In this document: positions 25,393 through 33,498 of the stretch, piece by piece | How the letters are laid out: each line of letters begins with the position of its first letter | How positions within the stretch are numbered: position 1 is the first letter of the stretch | DNA from: Nitrosomonadales bacterium | GTDB taxonomy: Bacteria > Pseudomonadota > Gammaproteobacteria > Burkholderiales > Gallionellaceae | Length of the DNA stretch: 33,707 nucleotides | Assembly (NCBI GenBank): GCA_016199835.1 | Contig: JACQFX010000036.1 | Coordinates: 1-33,707 of the forward strand | Direction of reading: 5' to 3' | The notes under the pieces: generated by a model | What the model saw: the letters and a program-made list of their open reading frames with translations, nothing else | Told to the model about the DNA's origin: nothing | The model's database searches: none | Made by a program: the position numbers and the translations under genes

Positions 25393-25421
25393 ATTCTACA
25401 CACAACGGCGGGAATGTTCAA
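25393..25421 (-). promoter_or_regulatory. Sigma-70 promoter of rpmB-rpmG
   Basis: On the minus strand, TTGAAC (25421-25416) and TAGAAT (25398-25393) are separated by exactly 17 bases, each 5/6 to consensus. It is positioned about 34 bases before the rpmB start. Confidence 0.75.
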
Positions 25422-25462
25422 TGGGGATTTTCGGGTCGTCCGAAAAAGACGGTTGAGGGGGC

Positions 25463-25493
25463 GTAGGATGGGTTGAGCGCAGCGATACCCATC
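25463..25493. repeat. Dispersed repeat of the GTAGGATGGGTTGAGCGCAG type
   Basis: A short hairpin repeat with GATGGGT and ACCCATC arms around TGAGCGCAGCGAT. From memory, this sequence type recurs between genes in many proteobacterial genomes. Only one copy is in this window. Confidence 0.6.
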
Positions 25494-25576
25494 AGAATAA
25501 CTGCGGTGTTCGTGCTGGTTATTGTTGCTTGCATCATTCGTTTATTCAGTTCGTCGTTTGTTGTGTTTGATTTAAT

Positions 25577-25787
25577 TGAGCCTGGCCCTCATGGCACTAC
25601 CTTAAGCCTCGCAACACCAATTGCGTGGATGTGGTGACGAAGGAACCGCATCGTTCGCGACTGATGCGGTTCGCAAGCTCACCACATCCACAGCCAATGG
25701 CACGCAAGCACACTCTCCCTCAACTGGAACGAATTAGGGATAACTTGCCATATCCGGCTTAAGGTAGTGACATGAGAGCCTGGCCCC
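25577..25787. mobile_element. Large nested palindrome, candidate MITE-like element
   Basis: The gap between rpmB and the orphan exported protein (25360-25797) has no credible gene. From 25588 to 25776 it is a nested inverted repeat. The outer 21-base arms (CTCATGGCACTACCTTAAGCC at 25588 and its complement at 25756) have one mismatch; 13-base arms (GTGGATGTGGTGA at 25624 and its complement at 25679) and 10-base arms (GAACCGCATC and GATGCGGTTC near 25643-25672) are perfect. A direct repeat GAGCCTGGCCC flanks the whole unit at both ends. It could fold as one long cruciform or RNA. A non-autonomous mobile element is my best reading; a structured RNA is the alternative. Confidence 0.6.
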
Positions 25788-25797
25788 ATTGATTCAT

Positions 25798-26274
25798 TTA
25801 CTTGTCGCCGCTGAACCACGTAATTTGATCGATATTAAGATCGCTGGGGCTGGTGACTACCACTTTAGTATAGGGGCCATGATGCACTTCTTGATTCCAT
25901 TGTCGCCATGTGGGTTCGTAGCAAAATTTACTCGCACCTTGCAACGGACCAGGCGTAAGAACATCCTCAACTCCTTTGGAATCCAAAAGTGATACATGAG
26001 GGACGAACACTTTGCCATCTTCTGACAAAGCACCGAACTCTTGGTTTTTGGTTTTGGGAAATCTATTGGAAATACTTGGCTGGAAGCAGAGCGTGTTAAC
26101 AGAATATGGTGTTTGTATGAGCTCAGGACTTATAACAACAACCGTTGCATTTGCAGCAAAATGGAGTGGTCCTGAAATTATTATGAATTGGTTATCCGGG
26201 CGAAATTCACATCCAGCATTTGCCAAGCTTAATGCGCACAAAATTACAGCATAGTACGATGATTTCATAATCAT
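25798..26274 (-). CDS. Orphan exported protein, possible lipoprotein
   Basis: The product (158 residues from 26274) starts MIMKSSYYAVILCALSLANA followed by GCEFRPDN, a signal peptide whose Gly-Cys could be a lipidation site, although Asn at -3 departs from the usual lipobox. The mature part has no recognised domain and contains two further cysteines (near LCFQP and KFCYEP) that could form a disulfide. The base composition is clearly more AT-rich than neighbouring genes, suggesting acquisition. The start could also be the ATG at 26268 or, less likely, 26325, which would put 17 residues before the signal peptide. It lies next to the palindromic element with no operon partners. Confidence 0.55.
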   Translation of the reverse strand: MIMKSSYYAVILCALSLANAGCEFRPDNQFIIISGPLHFAANATVVVISPELIQTPYSVNTLCFQPSISNRFPKTKNQEFGALSEDGKVFVPHVSLLDSKGVEDVLTPGPLQGASKFCYEPTWRQWNQEVHHGPYTKVVVTSPSDLNIDQITWFSGDK

Positions 26275-26520
26275 CTTACTTGCTGTAAATGCAAAAATGG
26301 GCAACACAAAAACGGGGACGCCCATTTATTTTTCAACACGCCATGCTCCCTCATGTGCTCTCATTCAATCTTTTCGGGCGAAATAAATCCTCTTGTTTCC
26401 GCAAAGCTGCCGTCACCAGACGCAGCGCCTCATTGCCAGCCCGCGCGATCGGCTGCGGCATCAAGGATTCTTTGCCAAGCCGCTTGTGAAGAGTCCTCGA
26501 ATGGAACAAGCCGGGGATTC
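26275..26520. other. Intergenic stretch without a confident gene
   Basis: This 246-base stretch holds no well-supported gene. It contains GGGGACGCCCATTTATTTTT near 26320, a motif I associate from memory with REP-associated transposase elements, and a minus-strand 36-codon ORF (26351-26461, MPQPIARAGNEALRLVTAAL and on) with weak start signals that might be the end of a lost gene. Confidence 0.4.
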
Positions 26521-27624
26521 TCACCCTTCAACCATGCGCCGCACAACCGTATTGAACGCCGCGATCCATTCCGGCGCGAATTGTTTGTCGCAGGCATTGA
26601 TCTCGGCGATGGCGCGCACCAGCGAGCGGGTGTCGCCGCGCTGGCTGTGTTTTAGTGTCACCGCCTCGAATGTGTCTATGATCGCCAGTATCTTGGCGCC
26701 GGGTACGATCTGGCCGTTGCTCAATCCTTGCGGGTAGCCTTTGCCGTTCGGCATCTCGTGGTGTTGCAGCACCATGTCCGCCGCAGCCTGCCAACCCGGC
26801 ATGCGTTGCAGCAGGCCGCTGCCGAAACCGGGATGTGTCCGCAGCAGCGCTTTTTCTTCATCGCTGAGTTTGCTGGCGTTCAGCCACAGCGAGTCGGGCA
26901 GGAACAACATGCCGAGGTCGTGCATATAGACGGCAGCTTCGAGTTGCATGGGATCGACCGGTTTGCCCGCGACCTCGTTGGTTTCCTGCGCCAGCCGTTG
27001 CAGGCGCTCGATACGCCCCTTGAATAGCGGCGAATGCTCTTCATATTGCAATGCCAGCGAGCGGAAAAAATCGAGGTCTGCGCCGGCATTGCTCGTGCTG
27101 TGGACGGCGGCAGGATCGGCTTGTCTGGCGGCGATGGTTGCGGTGCTGGCCGGGCGGAAGCCGGTCACGGCTTCAATCAGCAGCGCGGCTTTCGCTTCGA
27201 GCGCATCCGGCGCAGTTTCGGCCAGTTTCTCGAATCCGCCGACCAGTTCGACCAGTTTCATGTGGCCTATCGGCTTGCCGCTTTCCAAAGCTTCGATGGC
27301 GAGCTCCAGTCTGTCCATGGCCAACAGGACGGTCTCGGCAAGCACTTCGGAGAAACCGATTTCGCCGTTGCGCAAACGTCCCAGCAGTGTCTCGATGGGA
27401 TGCACGATCACCTCGCCCAGATGGACTTTGCACAGTGCGGCGTCCCCCTTGATGCTGTGGATGGCGCGGAACAGATCGGCGATCAGCGCCCGGTCATTGG
27501 GCGAGCTCTTGAGTTTCGCGATGTTGCGTTCGATACCGGGAAGCTGGTCGGTCAGCGCGTCGGCGAATTCATGCAGCGACTCGCGGTCGTGGATGCGGGG
27601 TTGCAACAGCGCGGCAACATCCAT
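26521..27624 (-). CDS. HPt domain fused to an HD-GYP-type phosphohydrolase domain
   Basis: The 367-residue product has an N-terminal histidine phosphotransfer (HPt) domain with the phospho-accepting His56 in FRAIHSIKGDA and a C-terminal HD-GYP-like domain. The latter shows His235-Asp236 in YMHDLGMLFLP, THPGFGSGLL, the HHExxxGxGYP motif (288-298) and a late IDTFEAVT helix. HD-GYP enzymes hydrolyse cyclic di-GMP; HPt domains relay phosphate from histidine kinases. The fusion suggests phosphorelay-controlled c-di-GMP breakdown, inferred from domains. No kinase or response regulator is adjacent. It starts two bases after the radC stop and is probably cotranscribed with it. Confidence 0.88.
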   Translation of the reverse strand: MDVAALLQPRIHDRESLHEFADALTDQLPGIERNIAKLKSSPNDRALIADLFRAIHSIKGDAALCKVHLGEVIVHPIETLLGRLRNGEIGFSEVLAETVLLAMDRLELAIEALESGKPIGHMKLVELVGGFEKLAETAPDALEAKAALLIEAVTGFRPASTATIAARQADPAAVHSTSNAGADLDFFRSLALQYEEHSPLFKGRIERLQRLAQETNEVAGKPVDPMQLEAAVYMHDLGMLFLPDSLWLNASKLSDEEKALLRTHPGFGSGLLQRMPGWQAAADMVLQHHEMPNGKGYPQGLSNGQIVPGAKILAIIDTFEAVTLKHSQRGDTRSLVRAIAEINACDKQFAPEWIAAFNTVVRRMVEG

Positions 27625-27626
27625 GC

Positions 27627-28301
27627 TTAAATCTCTCCTCTTTCGGCGAACGACGCACAGGTTGTCCCTGCCACGATGAAATGATCCAGCACGCGCACAT
27701 CCACCAGTGACAATGCCTGCTTGAGCGCATCGGTCAGCAAGCGGTCGGACTGGCTGGGTTCGGCTACGCCGGATGGATGGTTGTGCGCGAAGATCACTGC
27801 TGCGGCATTGTAATGCAAAACGCGCTTCACCACCTCGCGCGGATACACGCTGGTTTGCGTCAGCGTGCCGTGGAACAGTTCTTCCGCTGCGATCACGCGA
27901 TGCTGCGCATCGAGGAACAACGCCATGAATATTTCATGCCCGCGTCCGCGCAGCAACAGTTGCAGGTAATCGCGCACAGCACCCGGCGAATTCAGCGCGT
28001 CGCCGCAGCGCATCTCTTCGTGCAGAGCGCGCCGCGACATCTCCAGCACCGCTTTCAGTTGCGCATACTTGGCGTTTCCCATGCCGTGGATGGCGCAGAA
28101 ATCTTTCTGGTCGGCGGCGAATAATTGCGTGAGACTGCCGAAGCGGGTAAGCAGTTCACGCGCAAGGTCTACCGCGCTTTTCCCTTTTACGCCTATGCGC
28201 AGGAATATCGCCAGCAGTTCGGCGTCGGACAATGCAGTGCTGCCGCGCTGGAGGAGCTTCTCTCTTGGACGTTCGCCTTCCGGCCAGTTGTTGATTCCCA
28301 T
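27627..28301 (-). CDS. radC: RadC family (UPF0758) JAB/MPN domain protein
   Basis: The 224-residue product has an N-terminal helix-hairpin-helix region ([15 protein letters not shown] and [15 protein letters not shown]) and a C-terminal MPN domain with the metal motif His173-x-His175-x9-Asp186 ... ASFAERGEI-type ending, preceded by EELFHGT. It is widespread, and its historical link to DNA repair is doubtful; the MPN motif predicts a metal-dependent hydrolase. The ATG at 28301 is chosen because AGGTGA lies six bases upstream; ATG 28307 and GTG 28310 are alternatives. It is divergent from coaBC, and the HPt/HD-GYP gene follows. Confidence 0.94.
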   Translation of the reverse strand: MGINNWPEGERPREKLLQRGSTALSDAELLAIFLRIGVKGKSAVDLARELLTRFGSLTQLFAADQKDFCAIHGMGNAKYAQLKAVLEMSRRALHEEMRCGDALNSPGAVRDYLQLLLRGRGHEIFMALFLDAQHRVIAAEELFHGTLTQTSVYPREVVKRVLHYNAAAVIFAHNHPSGVAEPSQSDRLLTDALKQALSLVDVRVLDHFIVAGTTCASFAERGEI

Positions 28302-28452
28302 TTTCATCACCTGTGATGGTTTGCCGAGACGGTTTGATTCTGGCGCAAATCCTGGCGCGGCATTACTGGGTAATCAGATGGGTATGCGGAGTTTGAGTGG
28401 CAGGCAGCTCCGCGCCCATGCCGGGCGGTTTCTTGCTAATATGCGCGGCATC

Positions 28453-29703
28453 ATGGAACCAGCCCAACAGAAACATATCGTGCTCGGCATTACCGGCGGC
28501 ATCGCGGCCTATAAGGCGGCGGAGCTGGCGCGCCTGCTGATGAAGCAGGGCGTCGGGGTGCAGGTGGCGATGACCGAGGCGGCGTGCCATTTCATCACGC
28601 CAGCGACCATGCAGGCGCTCACGGGACGCCCGGTGCTGATCAATCAGTGGGACGCTGCGGAAAATGGTATGGCGCACATCGCCATGGGGCGTGCCGCCGA
28701 TGCCATCGTGATCGCTCCGGCCACAGCGGACTTTATCGCCAAGCTGGCGCTGGGGCTGGCCGACGATCTGTTGTCCACGATGTGTCTGGCGCGCGACTGC
28801 CAGCTGCTGGTCGCTCCGGCGATGAACCGGCAGATGTGGGGCAATGCGGCGACACAGCGCAATGTCGCGCAACTGGCGCGCGACGGTGTGGACATCCTCG
28901 GCCCGGTCAGCGGCGTGCAGGCGTGCGGCGAAGAGGGCATGGGACGCATGCTGGAGACGGAGGAATTGGCACGCGAGGTGGTCGTCTTTCTTCAGAGCAG
29001 ATCAAGTGTAGGTCGGGCTTCAGCCCGACAAGGCGACGTCGGGCTGAAGCCCGACCTACAAAACCTGTCGGGCGTAAAGATGATCATCACCGCCGGGCCG
29101 ACTTATGAAGCGATAGATGCGGTGCGCGGAATTACCAATCGCAGCTCGGGCAAGATGGGGTATGCGGTGGCGCAGGCGGCGCAGGAACTCGGCGCCGAGG
29201 TGACTTTGATCTCCGGCCCGACGGCATTGCATAAACCGCACGGCGTGCAAGCCGTGGATGTCATCAGTGCGGCGCAGATGTTCGATGCCGTGCAGCAGCG
29301 TGTGCCCGCTGCGGATATTTTTATCGGCGTGGCGGCGGTGGCGGATTATCGCGTGGCGCAAGCCAGCGCACAAAAAATCAAGAAGAGCGACGGCAATCTG
29401 ATTCTGGAATTGCTGCCCAACCCGGATATTCTCGCTTATGTTGCCAGCCTGCCGCAGCCGCCGTTCTGCGTGGGTTTCGCGGCGGAGAGCGAGAACCTGC
29501 GCGAATATGCCACAGCGAAACGCAAGGCGAAAAACATCCCGCTGCTGGCCGCCAATCTGGCGCAGCAAGCCATAGGCGCGGATGAGAATGAGTTGATCCT
29601 GTTCGACGATGCGGGCGAGCATGTGTTGCCGCGCGCGGATAAATTGACGCTGGCGCGCGCACTGCTGCAACACGTCGCAAAACTTTACAAGGATAGATTG
29701 TAG
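28453..29703 (+). CDS. coaBC: Bifunctional CoaBC (phosphopantothenoylcysteine decarboxylase/synthetase)
   Basis: The 416-residue product makes 4'-phosphopantetheine for coenzyme A. The N-terminal flavoprotein CoaC half has His75 in [10 protein letters not shown], the PAMNRQMW substrate motif (Asn125) and Cys158 in [11 protein letters not shown]. The C-terminal CoaB half begins at [12 protein letters not shown] and has Lys234 in RSSGKMGYA. The linker (about residues 183-206, [20 protein letters not shown] and on) is encoded by an in-frame palindromic repeat. The TAG stop lies inside a second copy of the same repeat family. ATG 28441, four codons upstream, is an alternative start; neither has a clear ribosome binding site. 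The gene precedes dut, the common dfp-dut order. Confidence 0.96.
   Translation: MEPAQQKHIVLGITGGIAAYKAAELARLLMKQGVGVQVAMTEAACHFITPATMQALTGRPVLINQWDAAENGMAHIAMGRAADAIVIAPATADFIAKLALGLADDLLSTMCLARDCQLLVAPAMNRQMWGNAATQRNVAQLARDGVDILGPVSGVQACGEEGMGRMLETEELAREVVVFLQSRSSVGRASARQGDVGLKPDLQNLSGVKMIITAGPTYEAIDAVRGITNRSSGKMGYAVAQAAQELGAEVTLISGPTALHKPHGVQAVDVISAAQMFDAVQQRVPAADIFIGVAAVADYRVAQASAQKIKKSDGNLILELLPNPDILAYVASLPQPPFCVGFAAESENLREYATAKRKAKNIPLLAANLAQQAIGADENELILFDDAGEHVLPRADKLTLARALLQHVAKLYKDRL
29008..29059. repeat. In-frame GTAGGTCGGGC-family inverted repeat in the coaBC linker
   Basis: Perfect 22-base arms beginning GTAGGTCGGGCTTCAGCCCG are separated by an 8-base spacer. The repeat lies exactly between the CoaC and CoaB domains and encodes linker residues in frame. 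Confidence 0.9.
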
Positions 29704-29743
29704 ATCGGGCTTCGCCCGACACGGCGGGCATAGCCCGCCCTAC
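29700..29743. repeat. GTAGGTCGGGC-family repeat supplying the coaBC stop
   Basis: A diverged copy (GTAGATCGGGCTTCGCCCGA, then GGCGGGCATAGCCCGCCCTA) begins at the last base before the coaBC stop, so the TAG codon at 29701-29703 is part of the repeat. The rest lies in the 79-base gap before dut. Confidence 0.75.
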
Positions 29744-29782
29744 GGTAACTACCGAATATCTGGGGCCACAGGGAGCAACATC

Positions 29783-30235
29783 ATGAAGAAAACCGTAGAC
29801 GTAAAAATTCTCGACCCGCGCTTGCATGACAATCCGCCCGCTTATGCCACGCCGGGCTCGGCGGGGATAGATTTGCGTGCCTGCATTGATGGCAGCATGA
29901 TCATCCAGCCCGGACAGACCGAATTGATCCCGAGTGGCATGTCCATCCATCTGAGCGATCCGCATACGGCGGCGATGATCCTGCCGCGCTCTGGCCTGGG
30001 CCACAAGCACGGCATCGTGCTGGGCAATCTGGTGGGCTTGATCGATTCGGATTATCAGGGGCAAATCTTTGTTTCAATCTGGAATCGCGGCCACCATCCA
30101 TTCACGCTGATGCCGCTGGAGCGCATGGCGCAACTGGTGATCGTGCCGGTGCTGCAAGTGCAGTTCAATCTCGTCGAGGAATTTCCGATGAGTCAGCGCG
30201 GTAGCGGGGGATTCGGCAGCACCGGAAAACACTAG
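29783..30235 (+). CDS. dut: dUTP diphosphatase (dUTPase)
   Basis: The 150-residue homotrimeric dUTPase hydrolyses dUTP to dUMP and protects DNA from uracil. All five motifs are visible: [34 protein letters not shown] (catalytic Asp), RMAQLVIVP and the C-terminal [10 protein letters not shown] loop. The start ATG at 29783 follows GGGAGCA. It is downstream of coaBC in the conserved dfp-dut order and convergent with rppH. Confidence 0.97.
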   Translation: MKKTVDVKILDPRLHDNPPAYATPGSAGIDLRACIDGSMIIQPGQTELIPSGMSIHLSDPHTAAMILPRSGLGHKHGIVLGNLVGLIDSDYQGQIFVSIWNRGHHPFTLMPLERMAQLVIVPVLQVQFNLVEEFPMSQRGSGGFGSTGKH

Positions 30236-30248
30236 GCGGCAACCCGCT

Positions 30249-30275
30249 GCGGGCACGGTGTAACTCAGTGCCCGC
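30249..30275. terminator. Possible hairpin between convergent dut and rppH
   Basis: An 8-bp inverted repeat (GCGGGCAC and GTGCCCGC) around an 11-base loop, overlapping the rppH stop. There is no T-run, so Rho-independent termination is uncertain. Confidence 0.3.
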
Positions 30276-30789
30276 TTGCAACCCGTCTATGCAAGTCGTT
30301 GCGCGCCGGGTGCCTGGGGGCCGGCAGGAAGCGCGCCAGTTCGTTCAGCGCCATGCGATAGACGTCGCGCTTGAATTCGATCACGCTGTCCATCTCGACC
30401 CAGTATTCGATCCAGCGCCAGGCATCGAATTCGGGATGCCCGCTGGCGCGCAGGCTGACATCACAGTCGCGCCCGACCAGCCGCAACAGGAACCAGATCT
30501 GCTTCTGCCCCTTGTAATTGCTGCGCCATTCGCGTTTCGTCCATTGTTGCGGCACGTCGTAACGCATCCACTCGCGCGTGCGGCCCAGTATCTGCACGTG
30601 GTTGGGCTGCAAGCCCACTTCCTCGTGCAGCTCTCGGTACATCGCCTGCTCCGGCGTTTCACCGTGCTGGATGCCTCCCTGCGGGAACTGCCAGGAGTCC
30701 TGCCGGATGCGCTTGCCCCAGAACACCTGGTTCCTGGCGTTAGTGATGATGATGCCGACGTTGGGGCGGTATCCGTCACGGTCAACCAT
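30265..30789 (-). CDS. rppH: RNA pyrophosphohydrolase (Nudix, RppH/NudH)
   Basis: The 174-residue product removes pyrophosphate from 5'-triphosphate mRNA, starting decay. The Nudix box spans residues 38-60 ([20 protein letters not shown] and on). The N-terminus [15 protein letters not shown] and the [10 protein letters not shown] and [10 protein letters not shown] segments match RppH. The start at 30789 follows CAGGTGGCGA; the frame is open to 30858, but that extension lacks family similarity. It is divergent from proS and convergent with dut. Confidence 0.95.
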   Translation of the reverse strand: MVDRDGYRPNVGIIITNARNQVFWGKRIRQDSWQFPQGGIQHGETPEQAMYRELHEEVGLQPNHVQILGRTREWMRYDVPQQWTKREWRSNYKGQKQIWFLLRLVGRDCDVSLRASGHPEFDAWRWIEYWVEMDSVIEFKRDVYRMALNELARFLPAPRHPARNDLHRRVASGH

Positions 30790-30938
30790 TTCGCCACCTG
30801 TTTCGGTTAATTTTAATGAGTCGGATTTTTTCACATTTCGCGGCATATTGAAAGTCACCAGCGCGTATCAGAGCAACATAATCTGTCCGTTCCCTGTAAA
30901 ATCGGCGTCCTGATTTTTCATATACCAGCCGGACTAAT

Positions 30939-32639
30939 ATGCGCGTCTCACAGTTTTTCATCTCGACATTAAAAGAAGCTCCCGCCGAAGCCGAACTTGC
31001 CAGCCATCGTTTGATGCTGCGCGCGGGCTACATCCGCAAACTTTCCAGTGGTTTGTATACCTGGATGCCATTGGGGTTGCGCGTGCTGCGCAAGGTGGAA
31101 AATATTGTTCGCGAGGAAATGAACCGCAGCGGCGCGATAGAATTGCTGATGCCCGCCGTGCAGCCTGCCGAGCTATGGCGCGAGACCGGGCGCTGGGAAG
31201 TGTTCGGCCCGCAGATGCTCAAGATCCGCGATCGCCACGACAACGAATTCTGTTTCGGCCCCACGCACGAGGAAGTCATCACCGACATCGCGCGGCGCGA
31301 AGTGAAGAGCTACCGCCAGTTGCCGCTGAATTTCTACCAGATTCAGACCAAGTTCCGCGACGAAGTGCGCCCGCGTTTCGGCGTGATGCGCGCGCGCGAG
31401 TTCGTGATGAAAGATGCTTACTCTTTCCACTCCAGCTTCGACAGCCTGGAACAGACTTATCGCGTGATGTACGAAACCTATAGCCGCATATTTACGCGCC
31501 TGGGTTTGCAGTTCCGCGCGGTGGCCGCAGACACCGGCGCCATCGGCGGCAGCGGCTCGCATGAGTTCCATGTGCTGGCCGATTCGGGCGAGGACGCGCT
31601 GGCGTTCTGCCCGACCTCGGATTATGCGGCCAATGTGGAACTGGCCGAGGCCGTTGCGCCTGCTGCGCCGCGCGGGGAAGCGAACAAGCCACTGGAGAAA
31701 ATCATCACTCCGGGGCAGAAAACTATCGAGGAAGTTTCCGCTTTCCTGAACGTCACGCCGCAGCAAGTGCTCAAGGCCATTGCCGTGATGGATACTGAAA
31801 ACCGATTTGCCTTGTTGCTGCTGCGCGGCGATCACACGCTGAACGAGATCAAGGCCAGCAAAGTGCTGGGCGAGTTCCGCTTCGCCAGCGATGACGAAAT
31901 CCATCGCAATATGAACTGCCGCGCCGGTTATATTGGCCCGATCAATGCTTCGGTGCGCATTATCGCCGACCGCGCCGCTGCCGCGCTGAGCAACTTCGTG
32001 TGCGGCGCCAACGACGATGGTTTCCATTACACGGGTGCGAATTTCGGGCGCGACGTGCAACTGGATGAGACTAGTGTGCACGATCTGCGCAACGTCGTCA
32101 GCGGCGACCCCAGTCCTGACGGCATGGGTCATCTGGAGCTGTGTCGCGGTATCGAAGTTGGCCACATCTTCCAGTTGCGCACCAAGTATTCCGAGTCGTT
32201 GGGCGCAACTTACCTCGACGAGAACGGCAAGGCGCAGGTGATGGAAATGGGCTGTTACGGCATAGGCGTGTCGCGCATCGTGGCCGCTGCCATCGAACAG
32301 AATTACGACGAGCGCGGCATCACTATTCCTGTTGCGATGGCACCATTCGCCGTGGCCATTGCGCCCATAGGCATCAAGAAGAGCGAGGCGGTGCGCGAGG
32401 CAGCGGAACGGCTGTACGATGAGTTGGTCGAACTGAATATAGAAGTGTTGCTGGATGACCGCGACGAACGCCCCGGCGTGATGTTCGCCGATATCGAGTT
32501 GATCGGCATTCCGCATCGTATCGTGATCGGCGAGCGTGGCCTGAAAGAAGGTATGGTCGAATACAAAGGACGGCGCGATGCGGATGCGCAACAGGTGCCC
32601 ATGCAGGACATAGTGCAGTTCATACAATCGAAACTATGA
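30939..32639 (+). CDS. proS: Prolyl-tRNA synthetase (bacterial type with editing insertion)
   Basis: The 566-residue product charges tRNA-Pro. Class II motifs are visible: the [19 protein letters not shown] start region, motif 2 in [19 protein letters not shown] and motif 3 in [13 protein letters not shown]. The segment about residues 225-390 is the YbaK-like cis-editing domain that clears Ala-tRNA-Pro. A C-terminal anticodon-binding domain follows. Length is normal. The ATG at 30939 lies in a 149-base divergent region with rppH; TAAAAT at 30897 is a possible -10, but no -35 is convincing. A lytic transglycosylase gene follows. Confidence 0.98.
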   Translation: MRVSQFFISTLKEAPAEAELASHRLMLRAGYIRKLSSGLYTWMPLGLRVLRKVENIVREEMNRSGAIELLMPAVQPAELWRETGRWEVFGPQMLKIRDRHDNEFCFGPTHEEVITDIARREVKSYRQLPLNFYQIQTKFRDEVRPRFGVMRAREFVMKDAYSFHSSFDSLEQTYRVMYETYSRIFTRLGLQFRAVAADTGAIGGSGSHEFHVLADSGEDALAFCPTSDYAANVELAEAVAPAAPRGEANKPLEKIITPGQKTIEEVSAFLNVTPQQVLKAIAVMDTENRFALLLLRGDHTLNEIKASKVLGEFRFASDDEIHRNMNCRAGYIGPINASVRIIADRAAAALSNFVCGANDDGFHYTGANFGRDVQLDETSVHDLRNVVSGDPSPDGMGHLELCRGIEVGHIFQLRTKYSESLGATYLDENGKAQVMEMGCYGIGVSRIVAAAIEQNYDERGITIPVAMAPFAVAIAPIGIKKSEAVREAAERLYDELVELNIEVLLDDRDERPGVMFADIELIGIPHRIVIGERGLKEGMVEYKGRRDADAQQVPMQDIVQFIQSKL

Positions 32640-32657
32640 AGCAACTGAACAAGTATT

Positions 32658-32744
32658 CCGTTCGTGGTGAGCGTGTCGAACCATGAACAGAAAACAGGCC
32701 GCAATTTCGCCAGATTTGCCCTTCGACAAGCTTAGGGCGAACGG
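32658..32744. repeat. Inverted pair of TTCGACAAGCTTAGGGCGAA-type dispersed repeats
   Basis: A diverged copy (CCGTTCGTGGTGAGCGTGTC and on, 32658-32682) faces a well-matched opposite copy (CTTCGACAAGCTTAGGGCGA and on, 32721-32744). The second is translated as LPFDKLRANG inside the transglycosylase N-terminus. This repeat type is, from memory, dispersed in many proteobacterial genomes. Confidence 0.7.
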
Positions 32745-33369
32745 GTCTCGGTTTTGCCATAATTTGTTGATTGCTTTTGGCCTGTTGTTTGCCTCCGCCG
32801 CTTACGGCGGCGCGCAAGTGTATCAACCGCTTTCCGCGAGTGTGCGCTCGGTGTTGCATAACAGCATCGCCGACCAGGCCGTGCCTGAGGTTACCTACGC
32901 CTCCCGAGATGAAGAGCGGTTGTGGACGCAGGATATGCCGCGCCGGGTGGAGAGGTATCTGCCGGACCGCGAATACCGCACGGATTTTCTCAGAACCGTG
33001 TATTACGAAGCGAATCGCGCCGGGCTGGATCCCTTGCTGGTGCTGGGTTTGATCAACGTCGAAAGCCGCTTCCGAAAATATGCGGTGTCTGAAGCGGGCG
33101 CGCGCGGCTATATGCAGGTGATGCCGTTCTGGCTCAAGGAGATCGGTTCGGGCGAGCAGAATCTGTTCCATCTGCGCACCAACCTGCGCTACGGTTGCAC
33201 GATATTACGCTTCTATTTGGATATGGAAAAAGGCGACCTGTATCGCGCGCTCGGACGCTACAACGGCAGTCTGGGCAAACCGGAATATCCCAATCTGGTA
33301 CGCGCCGCATGGCGCAAATTCGGGGGCATTAATCCCCGTTTCGCCGATGCAGGCGAGCGGGGTTTCTAG
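32683..33369 (+). CDS. SLT-domain lytic transglycosylase with a repeat-derived N-terminus
   Basis: The 228-residue product has a C-terminal soluble lytic transglycosylase domain with catalytic Glu127 in LINVESRFRKYAVSEAGARG and the GARGYMQVMP motif (139-148), plus later NLRYGCTILRFYL and ALGRYNGS segments. It would cleave peptidoglycan glycan strands in the periplasm. A hydrophobic stretch (LLIAFGLLFASAAYG, about 28-42) acts as signal peptide or anchor. It is preceded by about 25 unusual residues (MNRKQAAISPDLPFDKLRAN), part of which come from a dispersed repeat. No Met follows until residue 85, so the ATG at 32683 is the only ATG start that keeps the signal; its ribosome binding site is weak. 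It lies 43 bases after proS. Confidence 0.9.
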   Translation: MNRKQAAISPDLPFDKLRANGSRFCHNLLIAFGLLFASAAYGGAQVYQPLSASVRSVLHNSIADQAVPEVTYASRDEERLWTQDMPRRVERYLPDREYRTDFLRTVYYEANRAGLDPLLVLGLINVESRFRKYAVSEAGARGYMQVMPFWLKEIGSGEQNLFHLRTNLRYGCTILRFYLDMEKGDLYRALGRYNGSLGKPEYPNLVRAAWRKFGGINPRFADAGERGF

Positions 33370-33465
33370 GAGTTATTTCCGGTTGTTTTTCTGCATGGCC
33401 TGAAGTAAGGTAAGCTGAAAATAATAGATACCAACGTTTTGATAAACTTGAAACGGAGGTGTGAG

Positions 33466-33498
33466 ATGAAGCAGAAGATACCAAGTGCGATATATCAG
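33466..33498 (+). pseudogene. 5' stub of a small gene cut off by an IS element
   Basis: An ATG at 33466 has a good ribosome binding site (ACGGAGGTG). It encodes only MKQKIPSAIYQ before a TAG that appears to belong to the end of the inserted IS. The rest of the gene would lie beyond the window, on the far side of the IS. The host gene is unidentifiable from 11 residues. Confidence 0.45.

Noticed and set aside
26351-26461. Minus-strand 36-codon ORF with a coding-like peptide
   Set aside because: Weak start, no known motif, too short to call; noted only as a possible remnant.
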